Source: CAZXGD01 sp046350455
GTDB lineage: Bacteria > Planctomycetota > Phycisphaerae > Phycisphaerales > SM1A02
Direction: 5' to 3'
DNA: 64,000 bases
NCBI GenBank assembly: GCA_046350455.1
Contig: JAXMAM010000001.1
Coordinates: 124,001-188,000 of the forward strand
A model generated the notes under the pieces. The model had not been told where the DNA came from, made no database searches, and saw only the letters and a program-made list of their open reading frames with translations. This document shows, one piece after another, positions 41,891 to 50,233 of the stretch. The stretch's first letter is position 1, and the number at the start of each line of letters is the position of its first letter. The position numbers were made by a program, and so were the translations under genes.

Positions 41891-43840
41891 ATGAGCGGCT
41901 TTGCTGGTTTTGTGGACCGCAACCGCAGGCTGACGGATCCATCCGCCACGCTGCAGGCCATGAGCCGCGCGGTGGCGCACCGCGGGCCCGACGGCGAAGG
42001 CGCCTTTGAAGAGAGCCGCTTTGGCCTGGGCCTGGCGCACCGCAGGCTGGCCACCTTGGACCACAGCGCGGCTGCAGCGCAGCCCATGCACAGCCCCGCT
42101 GGCCGCTGGGTGCTGGCCTTTGCTGGCGAGGTCTGGAATCATCGCGACTTGCGCATGGCATTGCAGGCCGCAGGCACCAGCTTTACCAGCACGGGCGAGG
42201 CGCAGGTGGTGGCCGCGCTCCTGGACGGGCATGGCGCAGCAGAGACAGCCCGCCGCCTGGATGGCATCTTTGCCTTTGCAGCCATGGACCTGCACGACCG
42301 CGCCCTGTGGCTGGTGCGCGACCGCCTGGGCGCCAAGCCGTGCTACTGGGGGCACGCAGAAGACGGCCTTGGGCCAGGCGTGTTTGTCTTTGGCAGCGAG
42401 CTGCGCGCGCTGCAGGCGTGCCCCACGTTCCGCAACCGCGTGAGCCCGTTTGCGCTGGCGGGCGTGCTGGCCAGCGCATGCGTGCCGGGCCACCGCGCCA
42501 TCTGGCAGGGGGTGCACAAGCTGCGGCCCGGCTACGCGCTGCGGCTGGACATCCTGACTGGCCGCGTGGATGAGGAGCGCTGGTTCAACGCGCGCATCGC
42601 CGCGCAGGACGCGCGCACCACGCCCTTCCGCGGCACGCGCGATGAAGCCGTCCGCGTGCTGGACGGCCTGATTGACGCCGCGGTGCGCCGCCGCCTGGTG
42701 GCCGACGTGCCCGTGGGCGCGTTTCTCTCTGGCGGCGTGGACAGCACGCTGGTGGTGGCGGCCATGCAGCACGCTGGCGTGCGCAACGCGCCCACCTTCA
42801 CGATTGGCTTTGACGACCCCCGCGTAGATGAGCGCCAGCACGCGCGCGAAGTGGCCCGCTTCTTTGGCACCGACCACCACGAAGCCGTGGTGCAGGACGC
42901 AGAGCTGCCATCGCTGGCAGAGGATGCGGTGGCCTGCTTTGACGAGCCCTTTGCAGACCCCGGTGCGCTGGCCACCATGGTGGCTTCGCGGCTGGCTCGG
43001 CGCACCGTGGGCGTGGTGCTTGCAGGCGACGGCGGCGACGACCTCTTTGGCGGCAATGACCGGCACCTGCGTGGCTTTCAGGCGGCGCGCGTCCTGGAGA
43101 GCGTGCCGGGACTGGTGCGGCGCACCGTGGCCGCTGGTCTGGCGCGTCTACCAGCCGAGCGCTGGAGCCTGCTGCGCCACCAGGCCGGCGTGCTGCTGCG
43201 CGCAGATGGCAGAGAGGAGGTGTGGCGCGGCTTCTACACCGTGTGGCCAGATCCGGCCGCGCTCATCGTGCAGCTGCCCAGCGACACCTGGCGCGCCACC
43301 GTCACGCGGGACATCCGCGCCATGGAGCGCGCGCTGCCGCAGGACCAGGAGGGCTTTGAGGACGAACTGCTGCTGCGCGACCAGACCATCAGCCTGCCCG
43401 ACAGCGTGCTGGTGCGGCTTGACCGCGCCACCATGGAGAGCGGCATCCAGGCCCGCGAGCCGCTGCTGGACCAGCGGCTGTTTGAGTTTGCATGGCAGGT
43501 GCCGCCAGCGTGGCGGACGCGCGGCGGGGTGGGCAAGCCCCTCCTCCGCGAGGTGCTCATGCGCCATGCGCCTGCGCACATCGCGCAACGGCGCAAGGCG
43601 GTGTTCACAGCGCCCATCCTGCCGTGGGTGACAGGCCCGCTGCGCCCGTGGGTGCTGGACATCATGGACAGCCAGCGCATGGGGCAGCAGGGCGTGCTGG
43701 ACCCCGCGCCCGTGCGCGCTGCATGGGAGCGCTGCCTGCAGGGAGACCAGGCCGCCGCGCTGCAGGTGTGGGCAGCGTGCGTGCTCTGCCGCTGGTGCGA
43801 ACGCGAGCGCGTGGACGGCACGCGCGTGGCCAGGCCGTAG
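41891..43840 (+). CDS. Asparagine-synthase-like amide ligase with a degenerate glutaminase site
   Basis: A 649-aa protein with the AsnB two-domain layout. The N-terminal class II glutaminase-type domain starts MSGFAGF, where active enzymes have Cys as residue 2; here it is Ser (AGC). The conserved NGE loop reads LAFAGEVWNH, losing the oxyanion Asn. The C-terminal synthetase domain is intact: FLSGGVDSTLVVA (ATP pyrophosphatase loop, ~280) and AGDGGDDLFGG. It should adenylate a carboxylate and use free ammonia or another amine, as in beta-lactam synthetase-type relatives. It starts 74 bp from the divergent sulfotransferase gene and ends 13 bp from the convergent GH57 gene. A functional paralogue lies at 50234. 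Confidence 0.85.
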   Translation: MSGFAGFVDRNRRLTDPSATLQAMSRAVAHRGPDGEGAFEESRFGLGLAHRRLATLDHSAAAAQPMHSPAGRWVLAFAGEVWNHRDLRMALQAAGTSFTSTGEAQVVAALLDGHGAAETARRLDGIFAFAAMDLHDRALWLVRDRLGAKPCYWGHAEDGLGPGVFVFGSELRALQACPTFRNRVSPFALAGVLASACVPGHRAIWQGVHKLRPGYALRLDILTGRVDEERWFNARIAAQDARTTPFRGTRDEAVRVLDGLIDAAVRRRLVADVPVGAFLSGGVDSTLVVAAMQHAGVRNAPTFTIGFDDPRVDERQHAREVARFFGTDHHEAVVQDAELPSLAEDAVACFDEPFADPGALATMVASRLARRTVGVVLAGDGGDDLFGGNDRHLRGFQAARVLESVPGLVRRTVAAGLARLPAERWSLLRHQAGVLLRADGREEVWRGFYTVWPDPAALIVQLPSDTWRATVTRDIRAMERALPQDQEGFEDELLLRDQTISLPDSVLVRLDRATMESGIQAREPLLDQRLFEFAWQVPPAWRTRGGVGKPLLREVLMRHAPAHIAQRRKAVFTAPILPWVTGPLRPWVLDIMDSQRMGQQGVLDPAPVRAAWERCLQGDQAAALQVWAACVLCRWCERERVDGTRVARP

Positions 43841-43853
43841 CGCGGCGCTTGCG

Positions 43854-45068
43854 CTACACGCCCGCGCGCACGCGCATGTTGTCCAGCACGTTCATGAAGT
43901 TGATGTACGCGTCGTACGGGCTGTCGTACGGGCTGAAGTACTTGTGCACGTCGCCGTCGGCCCAGTACTTGGTGCACATGTAGTACAGGTGGTCGCTGGT
44001 GGTCAGCTTGCGCCAGTCTTCCAGGATGTACGGGTCGCCTGCAGCATGGCGCGCCTTCACAGCAGCCTCCAGCTGGTACAGCTGCTCCACCGCGCTGTCC
44101 TGCAGCGGGTTGCCCAGCCACGCGCTCAGGTCGCGCTCGGTGTCGGCCCAGCTGATGAACTGCTCGGTGCTGTAGTCGCCCACTGGGCGGTACTTGTCAG
44201 CAGCCTCGCTCACGGTGAGGAAGTCGTTGTGCCGTGGATTGACGTCAAAGACCGCCTCCGGCAGCTTGTCCATGAAGGAGAAGATGCCGGTGTGCTCCCA
44301 CTGGTGCTCGCCAAACGTCTCGTAGTCCATGAAGAGGTTGCACAGATAGCCGTCGCCGTTGATCTGGTTCACCCAGGTGGCGAACTTCTCTGCTGTCAGC
44401 GGCCACTCTTCCCAGCCGCGGTTGCCAAAGCGGAAGGCGATGTCGTCTGAAAGCCGGAAGTTCTTCAGCAGCAGCCGGACGGGTGCACTGCCAGCAGGCG
44501 TGGCGCCTGGTGGCGGCACGTAGCTGTAGTTGGGGCTGCGGAAGTTCAGCAGCCGATCCACGCCCTCGCACAGCACCGCGTGGTAGCCGCCGCGCCAGGC
44601 CATGTGGCCAGCCAGCTCGTTGTTGAAGATGAGCTCGGTGTTGCGGAAGCTGCGAGGTGTGTAGCCGTTGAACAGGCGCGCCACCGTCTGGCGGTGCAGG
44701 TCCACCTGCTGGTCGAACTCTGCGCGGCTGAAGAGGAAGCTGAGCGAGTGATGGCTGGTCTCGCCCAGCAGCTCGCACGCGCCGGTGTCCACCAGGCGGC
44801 GGAACAGGTCCAGCACGTCTGGGCTCCACATCTCCATCTGCTCCAGCACCGTGCGGGTCAGGCTGAACGTGATGCGGAAGCGGCCTTCGTGCCGGCGCAC
44901 CAGGTCCAGCAGCATGGCCGTGGTGGGGCGATAGCACTTGTCCGCCACCTTGCGCAGGATTTCCTCGTTGGCCTTGTTGTCAAAGTAGAACGGGTCGCTG
45001 TCAAAGACCGAATACCGGCGCAGTCGGTAGGGCTGGTGCACCTGAAAGTAGAAGACCACGCTGGCCAT
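43854..45068 (-). CDS. Glycoside hydrolase family 57 protein
   Basis: A 404-aa GH57-type enzyme starting with the family's VVFYFQVHQPYRL (HQP motif, ~11-13). Conserved regions include FRNTELIFNNELA (~140-152, probable nucleophile-containing strand) and LFMDYETFGEHQWEHTG (~245, DYE acid region). GH57 members are alpha-amylases, 4-alpha-glucanotransferases or branching enzymes acting on alpha-glucans. The ATG at 45068 follows TACGCT by 9 nt. It is the last gene of the long minus-strand glycan run and lacks a signal peptide, so it probably acts on cytosolic alpha-glucan or an intermediate. Confidence 0.85.
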   Translation of the reverse strand: MASVVFYFQVHQPYRLRRYSVFDSDPFYFDNKANEEILRKVADKCYRPTTAMLLDLVRRHEGRFRITFSLTRTVLEQMEMWSPDVLDLFRRLVDTGACELLGETSHHSLSFLFSRAEFDQQVDLHRQTVARLFNGYTPRSFRNTELIFNNELAGHMAWRGGYHAVLCEGVDRLLNFRSPNYSYVPPPGATPAGSAPVRLLLKNFRLSDDIAFRFGNRGWEEWPLTAEKFATWVNQINGDGYLCNLFMDYETFGEHQWEHTGIFSFMDKLPEAVFDVNPRHNDFLTVSEAADKYRPVGDYSTEQFISWADTERDLSAWLGNPLQDSAVEQLYQLEAAVKARHAAGDPYILEDWRKLTTSDHLYYMCTKYWADGDVHKYFSPYDSPYDAYINFMNVLDNMRVRAGV

Positions 45069-45077
45069 AGAGCGGGC

Positions 45078-45083
45078 AGCGTA
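45078..45083 (-). promoter_or_regulatory. Putative -10 element of the GH57 gene (TACGCT)
   Basis: TACGCT ends 9 nt before the GH57 ATG, just after the end of the dehydratase gene on the minus strand. Confidence 0.4.
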
Positions 45084-45091
45084 CCGTGCGA

Positions 45092-47017
45092 TCAAGCCGG
45101 TGCTTGCGGCTGATATTCAGCCACCAGCTCGCGCAGCATGCGGCGCAGGCCCACTGCGTCGCGCTGGTCCAGGCAGGCTTCGATTTCGATGAGACGCTGC
45201 TCCAGGTTGCTCCACGGCAGGTAGAGCTCGCGCGCCTGCAGCACACCGGGGTGCGAGGTGCGCTGCAGATCTGCGCCAATGACCAGCTCCTCAAAGAGCT
45301 TCTCGCCTGGGCGCAGGCCTGTGAACTGGATCTCGATCTCGCCGTCTGGGCGCTCCTGATCCCGCACTGACCGGCCAGCCAGGCCAATCATGCGCCGCGC
45401 CAGATCCACGATGCGCACGGGCTCGCCCATGTCCAGCACAAACACTTCGCCGCCCGCGCCCAGCGCGCCCGCCTGCAGCACCAGCTCTGCTGCCTCTGGG
45501 ATGGTCATGAAGTAGCGGGTCATGTCCGGGTGGGTGACCGTGACAGGGCCTCCCTGGCGGATCTGCTCGCGGAACAGGGGCACCACGCTGCCGCTGCTGC
45601 CCAGCACGTTGCCAAAGCGCACCATGACAAAGCGCGTGCGCGGATGCTCTTCCTGCAGGGCCTGCAGCACCATCTCTGCCAGGCGCTTGCTGGCGCCCAT
45701 GACGCTGGTGGGGCGCACCGCCTTGTCTGTGCTGATGAGCACAAAGCGCTCCACGCCAGCAGCGGTGGCAGCGCGCGCAGCCACCATGGTGCCAAAGGCG
45801 TTCACGCGCACGCCCTCCACCTCGTTGTCCTCCACGATGGGCACATGCTTGCACGCTGCAGCGTGGTACACGGTCTGCACGCGGTGGGTGCGCAGCACGC
45901 GGTCCAGCAGCACGCTGTCGGTCACGCTGCCCAGATAGGTGCGCAGCGGCGGCTGCGCGTCAGCGGGCAGCGTGGCGATGATCTGCCGCAGCTCGCGCTC
46001 TGCGTTGTAGAGCGCAAACTCGTTCTGCTCCAGCAGCACCAGCTCTCGCGGGCGCAGGCGGGCCACCTGGCGGCAGATTTCGCTGCCAATGGAGCCGCCA
46101 GCGCCGGTCACCAGCACGCCGCGGCCAGTGATGTTGCGGGTCAGCAGCTCGCCGTCGGGCGCCACTGGGTCGCGCCCCAGCAGGTCTTCGATGCTGACTT
46201 CGCGCAGGTGCTCCACGGGAGCTGCGCCTTCCACCAGCTCGCGCAGGCTGGGCACAGTCAGGATGCGCGCGCCGCACTTGGCCAGCATGTCCACCACAGC
46301 GCGGCGGCGTGCCTGCGGCATGGCCGGCACAGCCAAGAGCACCGTGGCCACGTTGAAGTCCTGGATGAGGAGCGGCAGGTCGTCGCTGGGATAGACGCGC
46401 ACGCCGTGCAGGTCTCGGCCGTGCATGCCCGTGTTGTCGTCCACCACGGCCACCACGCGGCGGGTGCGGTCGTGCGAAAGATCCGCCATGACCGCGCTGC
46501 CCGCAGCGCCAGCGCCAAACACAATGACAGCCTCGCGCCGCCGTGGCCGCAGCGGGCGCAGCAGATGCCGCGCCAGCAGGCGCCACGCATAGGTGCTGCC
46601 CAGCGCTGTCATGGCAAAGATGGCAAAGACCATGCGGCTGACGCCCGGCGTGGGCGTGTTGCTGGGCTCCTGCCGCAGGAAGAAGCTGAGCGCCACCAGC
46701 CCCAGGGTGGCCACCACCACGCCCTGCACCATGCGCCAGCCGTCACCCAGGCCTGTGAAGCGCACGATCTGCCGGTACACGCGCAGCCAGCCAAACGCAG
46801 CGATGCCCAGCAGCGGGGCCGCCAGGATGTACCACGCGTAGTGCTCCACCTTGACCGACACGTTGTCGGGGTGGCGCAGCATGACCGCCAGCACCAGCGA
46901 CAGCGCAAAGCAGGCTGCGTCGAGCAGCACAGCAATGGCGCGCTTGCGCCATGGGGGAAGCTGGATCACCCACCGCGCGCTGTGTGCAGCCACGCGGCCG
47001 GTGCGCGAACGCGTCAT
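45092..47017 (-). CDS. Membrane-bound nucleotide-sugar 4,6-dehydratase (FlaA1/CapD/WbpM family)
   Basis: A 641-aa protein with four N-terminal membrane segments (~28-125) and an FAD/NAD-like Rossmann half (VIVFGAGAAGSAVMADL, ~150). The catalytic SDR half starts with VLVTGAGGSIGSEICRQVA (~302). The active-site pair is STDKAVRPTSVMGASK, where Met replaces the usual Tyr of the YxxxK motif, as in long WbpM-type dehydratases. The product is probably UDP-2-acetamido-2,6-dideoxy-4-keto-hexose, the precursor of N-acetyl amino-deoxysugars. It has AGGGG upstream of the ATG at 47017. It sits between the WecA-like and GH57 genes in the glycan operon. Confidence 0.9.
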   Translation of the reverse strand: MTRSRTGRVAAHSARWVIQLPPWRKRAIAVLLDAACFALSLVLAVMLRHPDNVSVKVEHYAWYILAAPLLGIAAFGWLRVYRQIVRFTGLGDGWRMVQGVVVATLGLVALSFFLRQEPSNTPTPGVSRMVFAIFAMTALGSTYAWRLLARHLLRPLRPRRREAVIVFGAGAAGSAVMADLSHDRTRRVVAVVDDNTGMHGRDLHGVRVYPSDDLPLLIQDFNVATVLLAVPAMPQARRRAVVDMLAKCGARILTVPSLRELVEGAAPVEHLREVSIEDLLGRDPVAPDGELLTRNITGRGVLVTGAGGSIGSEICRQVARLRPRELVLLEQNEFALYNAERELRQIIATLPADAQPPLRTYLGSVTDSVLLDRVLRTHRVQTVYHAAACKHVPIVEDNEVEGVRVNAFGTMVAARAATAAGVERFVLISTDKAVRPTSVMGASKRLAEMVLQALQEEHPRTRFVMVRFGNVLGSSGSVVPLFREQIRQGGPVTVTHPDMTRYFMTIPEAAELVLQAGALGAGGEVFVLDMGEPVRIVDLARRMIGLAGRSVRDQERPDGEIEIQFTGLRPGEKLFEELVIGADLQRTSHPGVLQARELYLPWSNLEQRLIEIEACLDQRDAVGLRRMLRELVAEYQPQAPA

Positions 47018-47060
47018 GCGCCGCGCCCCTGGCTTGGATGTGATGATGGCTTGCAGACGA

Positions 47061-48089
47061 TCATCGCTGCGTAGCGTATCCGCTGGCGGGCTCGCGGCCA
47101 GCACCAAGCGCCAGCGCCATGGGCAGCAGCAGACAGTACACGCCGCCCGCCACCAGCATGGGGTCCAGCAATCCGCGCGAACCAGCCCATGCAGCAGGCA
47201 GCACCACGCCAATGTTCACCAATGCATAGAGGGCAGTGGCGCCCAGGTGGGGCATGCCGCGGCGCACCAGGCGCTGGTAGGCGTGCGTGCGATGCGCCTG
47301 CGCTGGATGCTGGCGGCGCACCAGCCGCACCAGCAGGGTGACGCTGGCATCCGCCACAAAGACAGCAGGCAGCACGGACGCACTGCACGCGGCCAGCCAG
47401 CCCTGCGAGGTGAGCGCCAGCAGCACCCAGGCCATCAGCAGGCCCAGCGAGCCGCTGCCAGCGTCGCCCATGAAGATCTTGGCGCGGGAGATGTTCACCG
47501 CCAGGAAGCCAGCCACAGCCGCGGCAAACACCGCCACCATGGCAGCCGCTGGCGCAGAGGCAGAGCCAGTGCACAGGGCTGCGGCGCCACCCAGCACAAA
47601 GACGCCCTCTGCGCCGGCCAGGCCGTCAATGCCGTCCATGAAGTTGGTCAGGTTGATCATCCACGCGCACAGCAGGATGAGGCCTGCGGTGACCACCGGA
47701 TGGTCCAGCGCCACCAGGACGCCAGAATCCCGCATGGTGGCGATCACCACCACTGCCGAAGCCAAGAGGTGCACCGCCAGCCGCACCGCGGGCGGCACGC
47801 CGCGGCGGTCGTCCAGCCATCCGATGAACGCCACCAGCACCAGCGCGATGAGCGCGCCGCGCTGCCCAGGCAGCACCTGGTCGTAGCCCAGCAGGGCAGG
47901 CAGCATCCACAGCACCACGGCGCACACAAACACCAGCCCGCCGCCGCGCGCCACGGGTGTGCTGTGGCTGCTGCGCTCGTTGGGCGTGTCAAGCACCTGG
48001 CGGCTGATGAGGAAGCTGCGCAGGGTGAGCGTGCCCACCACGCAGAGCGCAAACACCACAGGTGGAGCGATGAGATGCCAGGGGTTCAT
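47061..48089 (-). CDS. Undecaprenyl-phosphate sugar-1-phosphate transferase (WecA/MraY-like)
   Basis: A 342-aa polytopic enzyme that starts a glycan by moving a sugar phosphate from UDP-sugar to undecaprenyl phosphate. Conserved motifs in order are RSSHSTPVARGGGL near the start, DDRRG (metal site), NFMDGIDGLAG, FMGDAGSGSLG and HRTHAYQRL near the C-terminus, spread over about 10-11 membrane helices. The ATG overlaps the upstream epimerase stop as ATGA. Together with the upstream epimerase-type gene it resembles the WbpL-type initiation module that uses N-acetyl-fucosamine- or quinovosamine-type precursors; the exact sugar is an inference. Confidence 0.9.
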   Translation of the reverse strand: MNPWHLIAPPVVFALCVVGTLTLRSFLISRQVLDTPNERSSHSTPVARGGGLVFVCAVVLWMLPALLGYDQVLPGQRGALIALVLVAFIGWLDDRRGVPPAVRLAVHLLASAVVVIATMRDSGVLVALDHPVVTAGLILLCAWMINLTNFMDGIDGLAGAEGVFVLGGAAALCTGSASAPAAAMVAVFAAAVAGFLAVNISRAKIFMGDAGSGSLGLLMAWVLLALTSQGWLAACSASVLPAVFVADASVTLLVRLVRRQHPAQAHRTHAYQRLVRRGMPHLGATALYALVNIGVVLPAAWAGSRGLLDPMLVAGGVYCLLLPMALALGAGREPASGYATQR

Positions 48090-49051
48090 GCGCGGACCTC
48101 TGCGGCCTGTTGCGCCGCCACCGTGCACTGTATGGACTGATCTGCCGTGCGCGGCGGCTGCCAGCCTGCCAGGCGCTGCAGCTGGTCGTCCTGCACGGCG
48201 CAGCTCTGCACCAGGCGCTGAATGGCCTGCGTGCCGCGCACGCCTCCACCGGGCGCCAGGCGCAGCATGCCCGCCAGCAGATGCAGCGCGGCCGCTGGCA
48301 CCGGCAGCACGCGCACCGTGCGGCCCTGCGCGCGCGCGATGGCCTGCGCCGCCTCCAGCAGCGTGGGCGCGGGGCCGTCTGCGGGCATCAGGGTGCGGCC
48401 TGCCAGCGCAGGGTGCGTGGCGGCGCAGATGAGCGCGCTGATGGCGTTGTCCACACCGATCATGCTGCGGCGCACCGTGGCAGCGCAGCTGGGCACAGGC
48501 CTGCCGCGGCTGATCCACCGCGCCAGCTGGCCCACAGCGCCGGGTGCTCCAGGGCCATGCACGGCAGGCAGGCGCACCACGCGCAGGCTGGTGGTGCTGC
48601 CTGCCAGCGCCTCCTGCGCCAGCGCTTCTGCGCGCAGCTTGCTCTGGCCATAGGGCGTCTCTGGCTGGGGCGGCGTGCTGGGCGTGAGCGGCGTGGTTCT
48701 GCTGCTGGCCACCGCAGCCACGGAGCTCACCAGCACCAACGCGCGCGCCTTGCCGCGGGCCGCGCGGGCCAGCACGCCTGTGCCCTCTGCGTTCACGCGC
48801 ATGAACTCCTGCGGCGTGGGCGCGTTGGGTGGATAGCGGTGCGCCAGGCCAGCCAGGTGGAAGACAGCGTCGCACTCCAAGGGCAGCGCGGCCACCGAGC
48901 GCTGGTCCAGGTCTGGCAGGAGGCAGGTGCCGGCTTCTGCGCCTGATGCGTGGCTGCGCACGCAGCGCACCACCTGCCAGCCCTGGCGCTCCAGCTCTGC
49001 AGCCAGGTGGCGGCCCAGGTAGCCCGTGGCGCCGGTCACCACGGCGCGCAT
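48086..49051 (-). CDS. NAD-dependent epimerase/dehydratase (4-ketoreductase type)
   Basis: A 321-aa extended short-chain dehydrogenase with the nucleotide-binding motif VVTGATGYLGRHLA at the start, a VFHLAGLAHRY segment and a catalytic YGQSK (YxxxK). Such proteins next to WecA-like and FlaA1-like enzymes are often the 4-ketoreductases that finish FucNAc/QuiNAc-type precursors. It overlaps the GT4 stop by one base (TGATG) and the WecA-like start by four. The C-terminal ~40 residues are less family-like. Substrate not determinable. Confidence 0.85.
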   Translation of the reverse strand: MRAVVTGATGYLGRHLAAELERQGWQVVRCVRSHASGAEAGTCLLPDLDQRSVAALPLECDAVFHLAGLAHRYPPNAPTPQEFMRVNAEGTGVLARAARGKARALVLVSSVAAVASSRTTPLTPSTPPQPETPYGQSKLRAEALAQEALAGSTTSLRVVRLPAVHGPGAPGAVGQLARWISRGRPVPSCAATVRRSMIGVDNAISALICAATHPALAGRTLMPADGPAPTLLEAAQAIARAQGRTVRVLPVPAAALHLLAGMLRLAPGGGVRGTQAIQRLVQSCAVQDDQLQRLAGWQPPRTADQSIQCTVAAQQAAEVRA

Positions 49052-50202
49052 CAGCGGGCCACCTCTGCGGCGCTGCGGCGCGGCAGCCCAATGGTGTCCA
49101 GGATCATCTGGTTCACGCGCACCACGTCAAAGCGCTCCTCTGCGTAGCGGCGGCTGGCAGCGCCCATGCGCTGGGCCAGGCCAGGCTGCTCCACCAGCTG
49201 CGTCACAGCGTCCGCCACGGCCGCAGCGTTGCGCACGGGGAGCAAGAAGCCGTTGGTGTCTGCGCCGCTGCGCACGGTCTCGCGGCAGCCGGTCCAGTCG
49301 GTGGTCACCACCGCGCGGCCCATGGCCAGCGCCTCCAGCGCAGAGCGGGGGACGCCTTCCCGGTAGTAGCTGGGCAGCACGAACGCAGTGCACCGCGCCA
49401 GCTCTGGGCGCACGTCCTTCACGCGGCCCACAAACTCGATGTCACCGCTGGCCACAGCCGCATGCAGCTGGTCCTGGCAGCTGTCCAGCGGCCCGCCGTC
49501 GTGGTAGCCCACCACGCGGAACACAGCCTCTGGATGCCGCTGCCGCACCAGCCGCGCAGCCTGGATGTATTCGCCCAGGCCCTTCTCTTTCAGCAGGCGG
49601 CCAACCCATAGGAAGGAAGGCGTGCTGGGCAGCGGCGCTGGCTGGAACTTCTCCAGGTTGATGCCAGAGCCGTTCAGCATGACCACGCGGTGCGCGGGTG
49701 TCAGGATGCCGCGGCGCAGGAACTCCTGGTGGTCGTCCGTGTTCTGAAAGAACACAGCGTTGGCGGTGCGCAGCGCGCCGCGGTACATGCGCGCCACCAC
49801 CATGGCCCGCAGGCGGTCCTTCAGCCCCGCGCCTTCAAAGCTGTAGCCCAGGCCGGGCACCAGCGCAGTGATCACGGGCACACGCGCCATGCGCGCCGCG
49901 GTGCAGCCATAGATGACCGGCTTGATGGTGTACGCAAACAGCGCATCCGGCTTCAGGCGCTTCATCAGCAGGTAGAGCCCGCGCAGCGCCTGTGCATCGT
50001 GGGTGGGCGTGATGCGGTTGCGCACCATGGCAATGGACTCAAACTGCGCGCCCATGGCGCGGATGGCAGCCGCGTGCGGCCCGTCGGCCGGCGCGGGCGC
50101 AGCGCCGATGGCCTGGCCGCCCTGCTCCACGATCTGCCGGATGAGGTCCCCGCGCAGGTTCACCAGGTAGTCGGGGTCGCTGCCCAGGACCAGAATGCGC
50201 AT
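49051..50202 (-). CDS. GT4-family glycosyltransferase
   Basis: A 383-aa GT-B fold enzyme. The N-terminal domain starts MRILVLGSDPDYLVNLRGDL and the donor domain contains FLWVGRLLKEKGLGEYIQAA. The retaining GT4 E-x7-E motif is EGVPRSALEALAMG. The ATG at 50202 is chosen because TACACT lies exactly 6 nt upstream; the GTG at 50250 lies inside the asparagine synthase gene. WbpX/WbnE-like GT4 enzymes in this position transfer the second sugar of a repeat unit. Donor and acceptor are unknown. Confidence 0.9.
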   Translation of the reverse strand: MRILVLGSDPDYLVNLRGDLIRQIVEQGGQAIGAAPAPADGPHAAAIRAMGAQFESIAMVRNRITPTHDAQALRGLYLLMKRLKPDALFAYTIKPVIYGCTAARMARVPVITALVPGLGYSFEGAGLKDRLRAMVVARMYRGALRTANAVFFQNTDDHQEFLRRGILTPAHRVVMLNGSGINLEKFQPAPLPSTPSFLWVGRLLKEKGLGEYIQAARLVRQRHPEAVFRVVGYHDGGPLDSCQDQLHAAVASGDIEFVGRVKDVRPELARCTAFVLPSYYREGVPRSALEALAMGRAVVTTDWTGCRETVRSGADTNGFLLPVRNAAAVADAVTQLVEQPGLAQRMGAASRRYAEERFDVVRVNQMILDTIGLPRRSAAEVAR

Positions 50203-50208
50203 CTGGCC

Positions 50209-50214
50209 AGTGTA
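50209..50214 (-). promoter_or_regulatory. Putative -10 element of the GT4 gene (TACACT)
   Basis: TACACT ends exactly 6 nt before the ATG at 50202, in the 31-bp gap after the asparagine synthase gene. It supports that ATG as the start. Confidence 0.5.
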
Positions 50215-50233
50215 GGGAGCCAGGATGTGGCTG

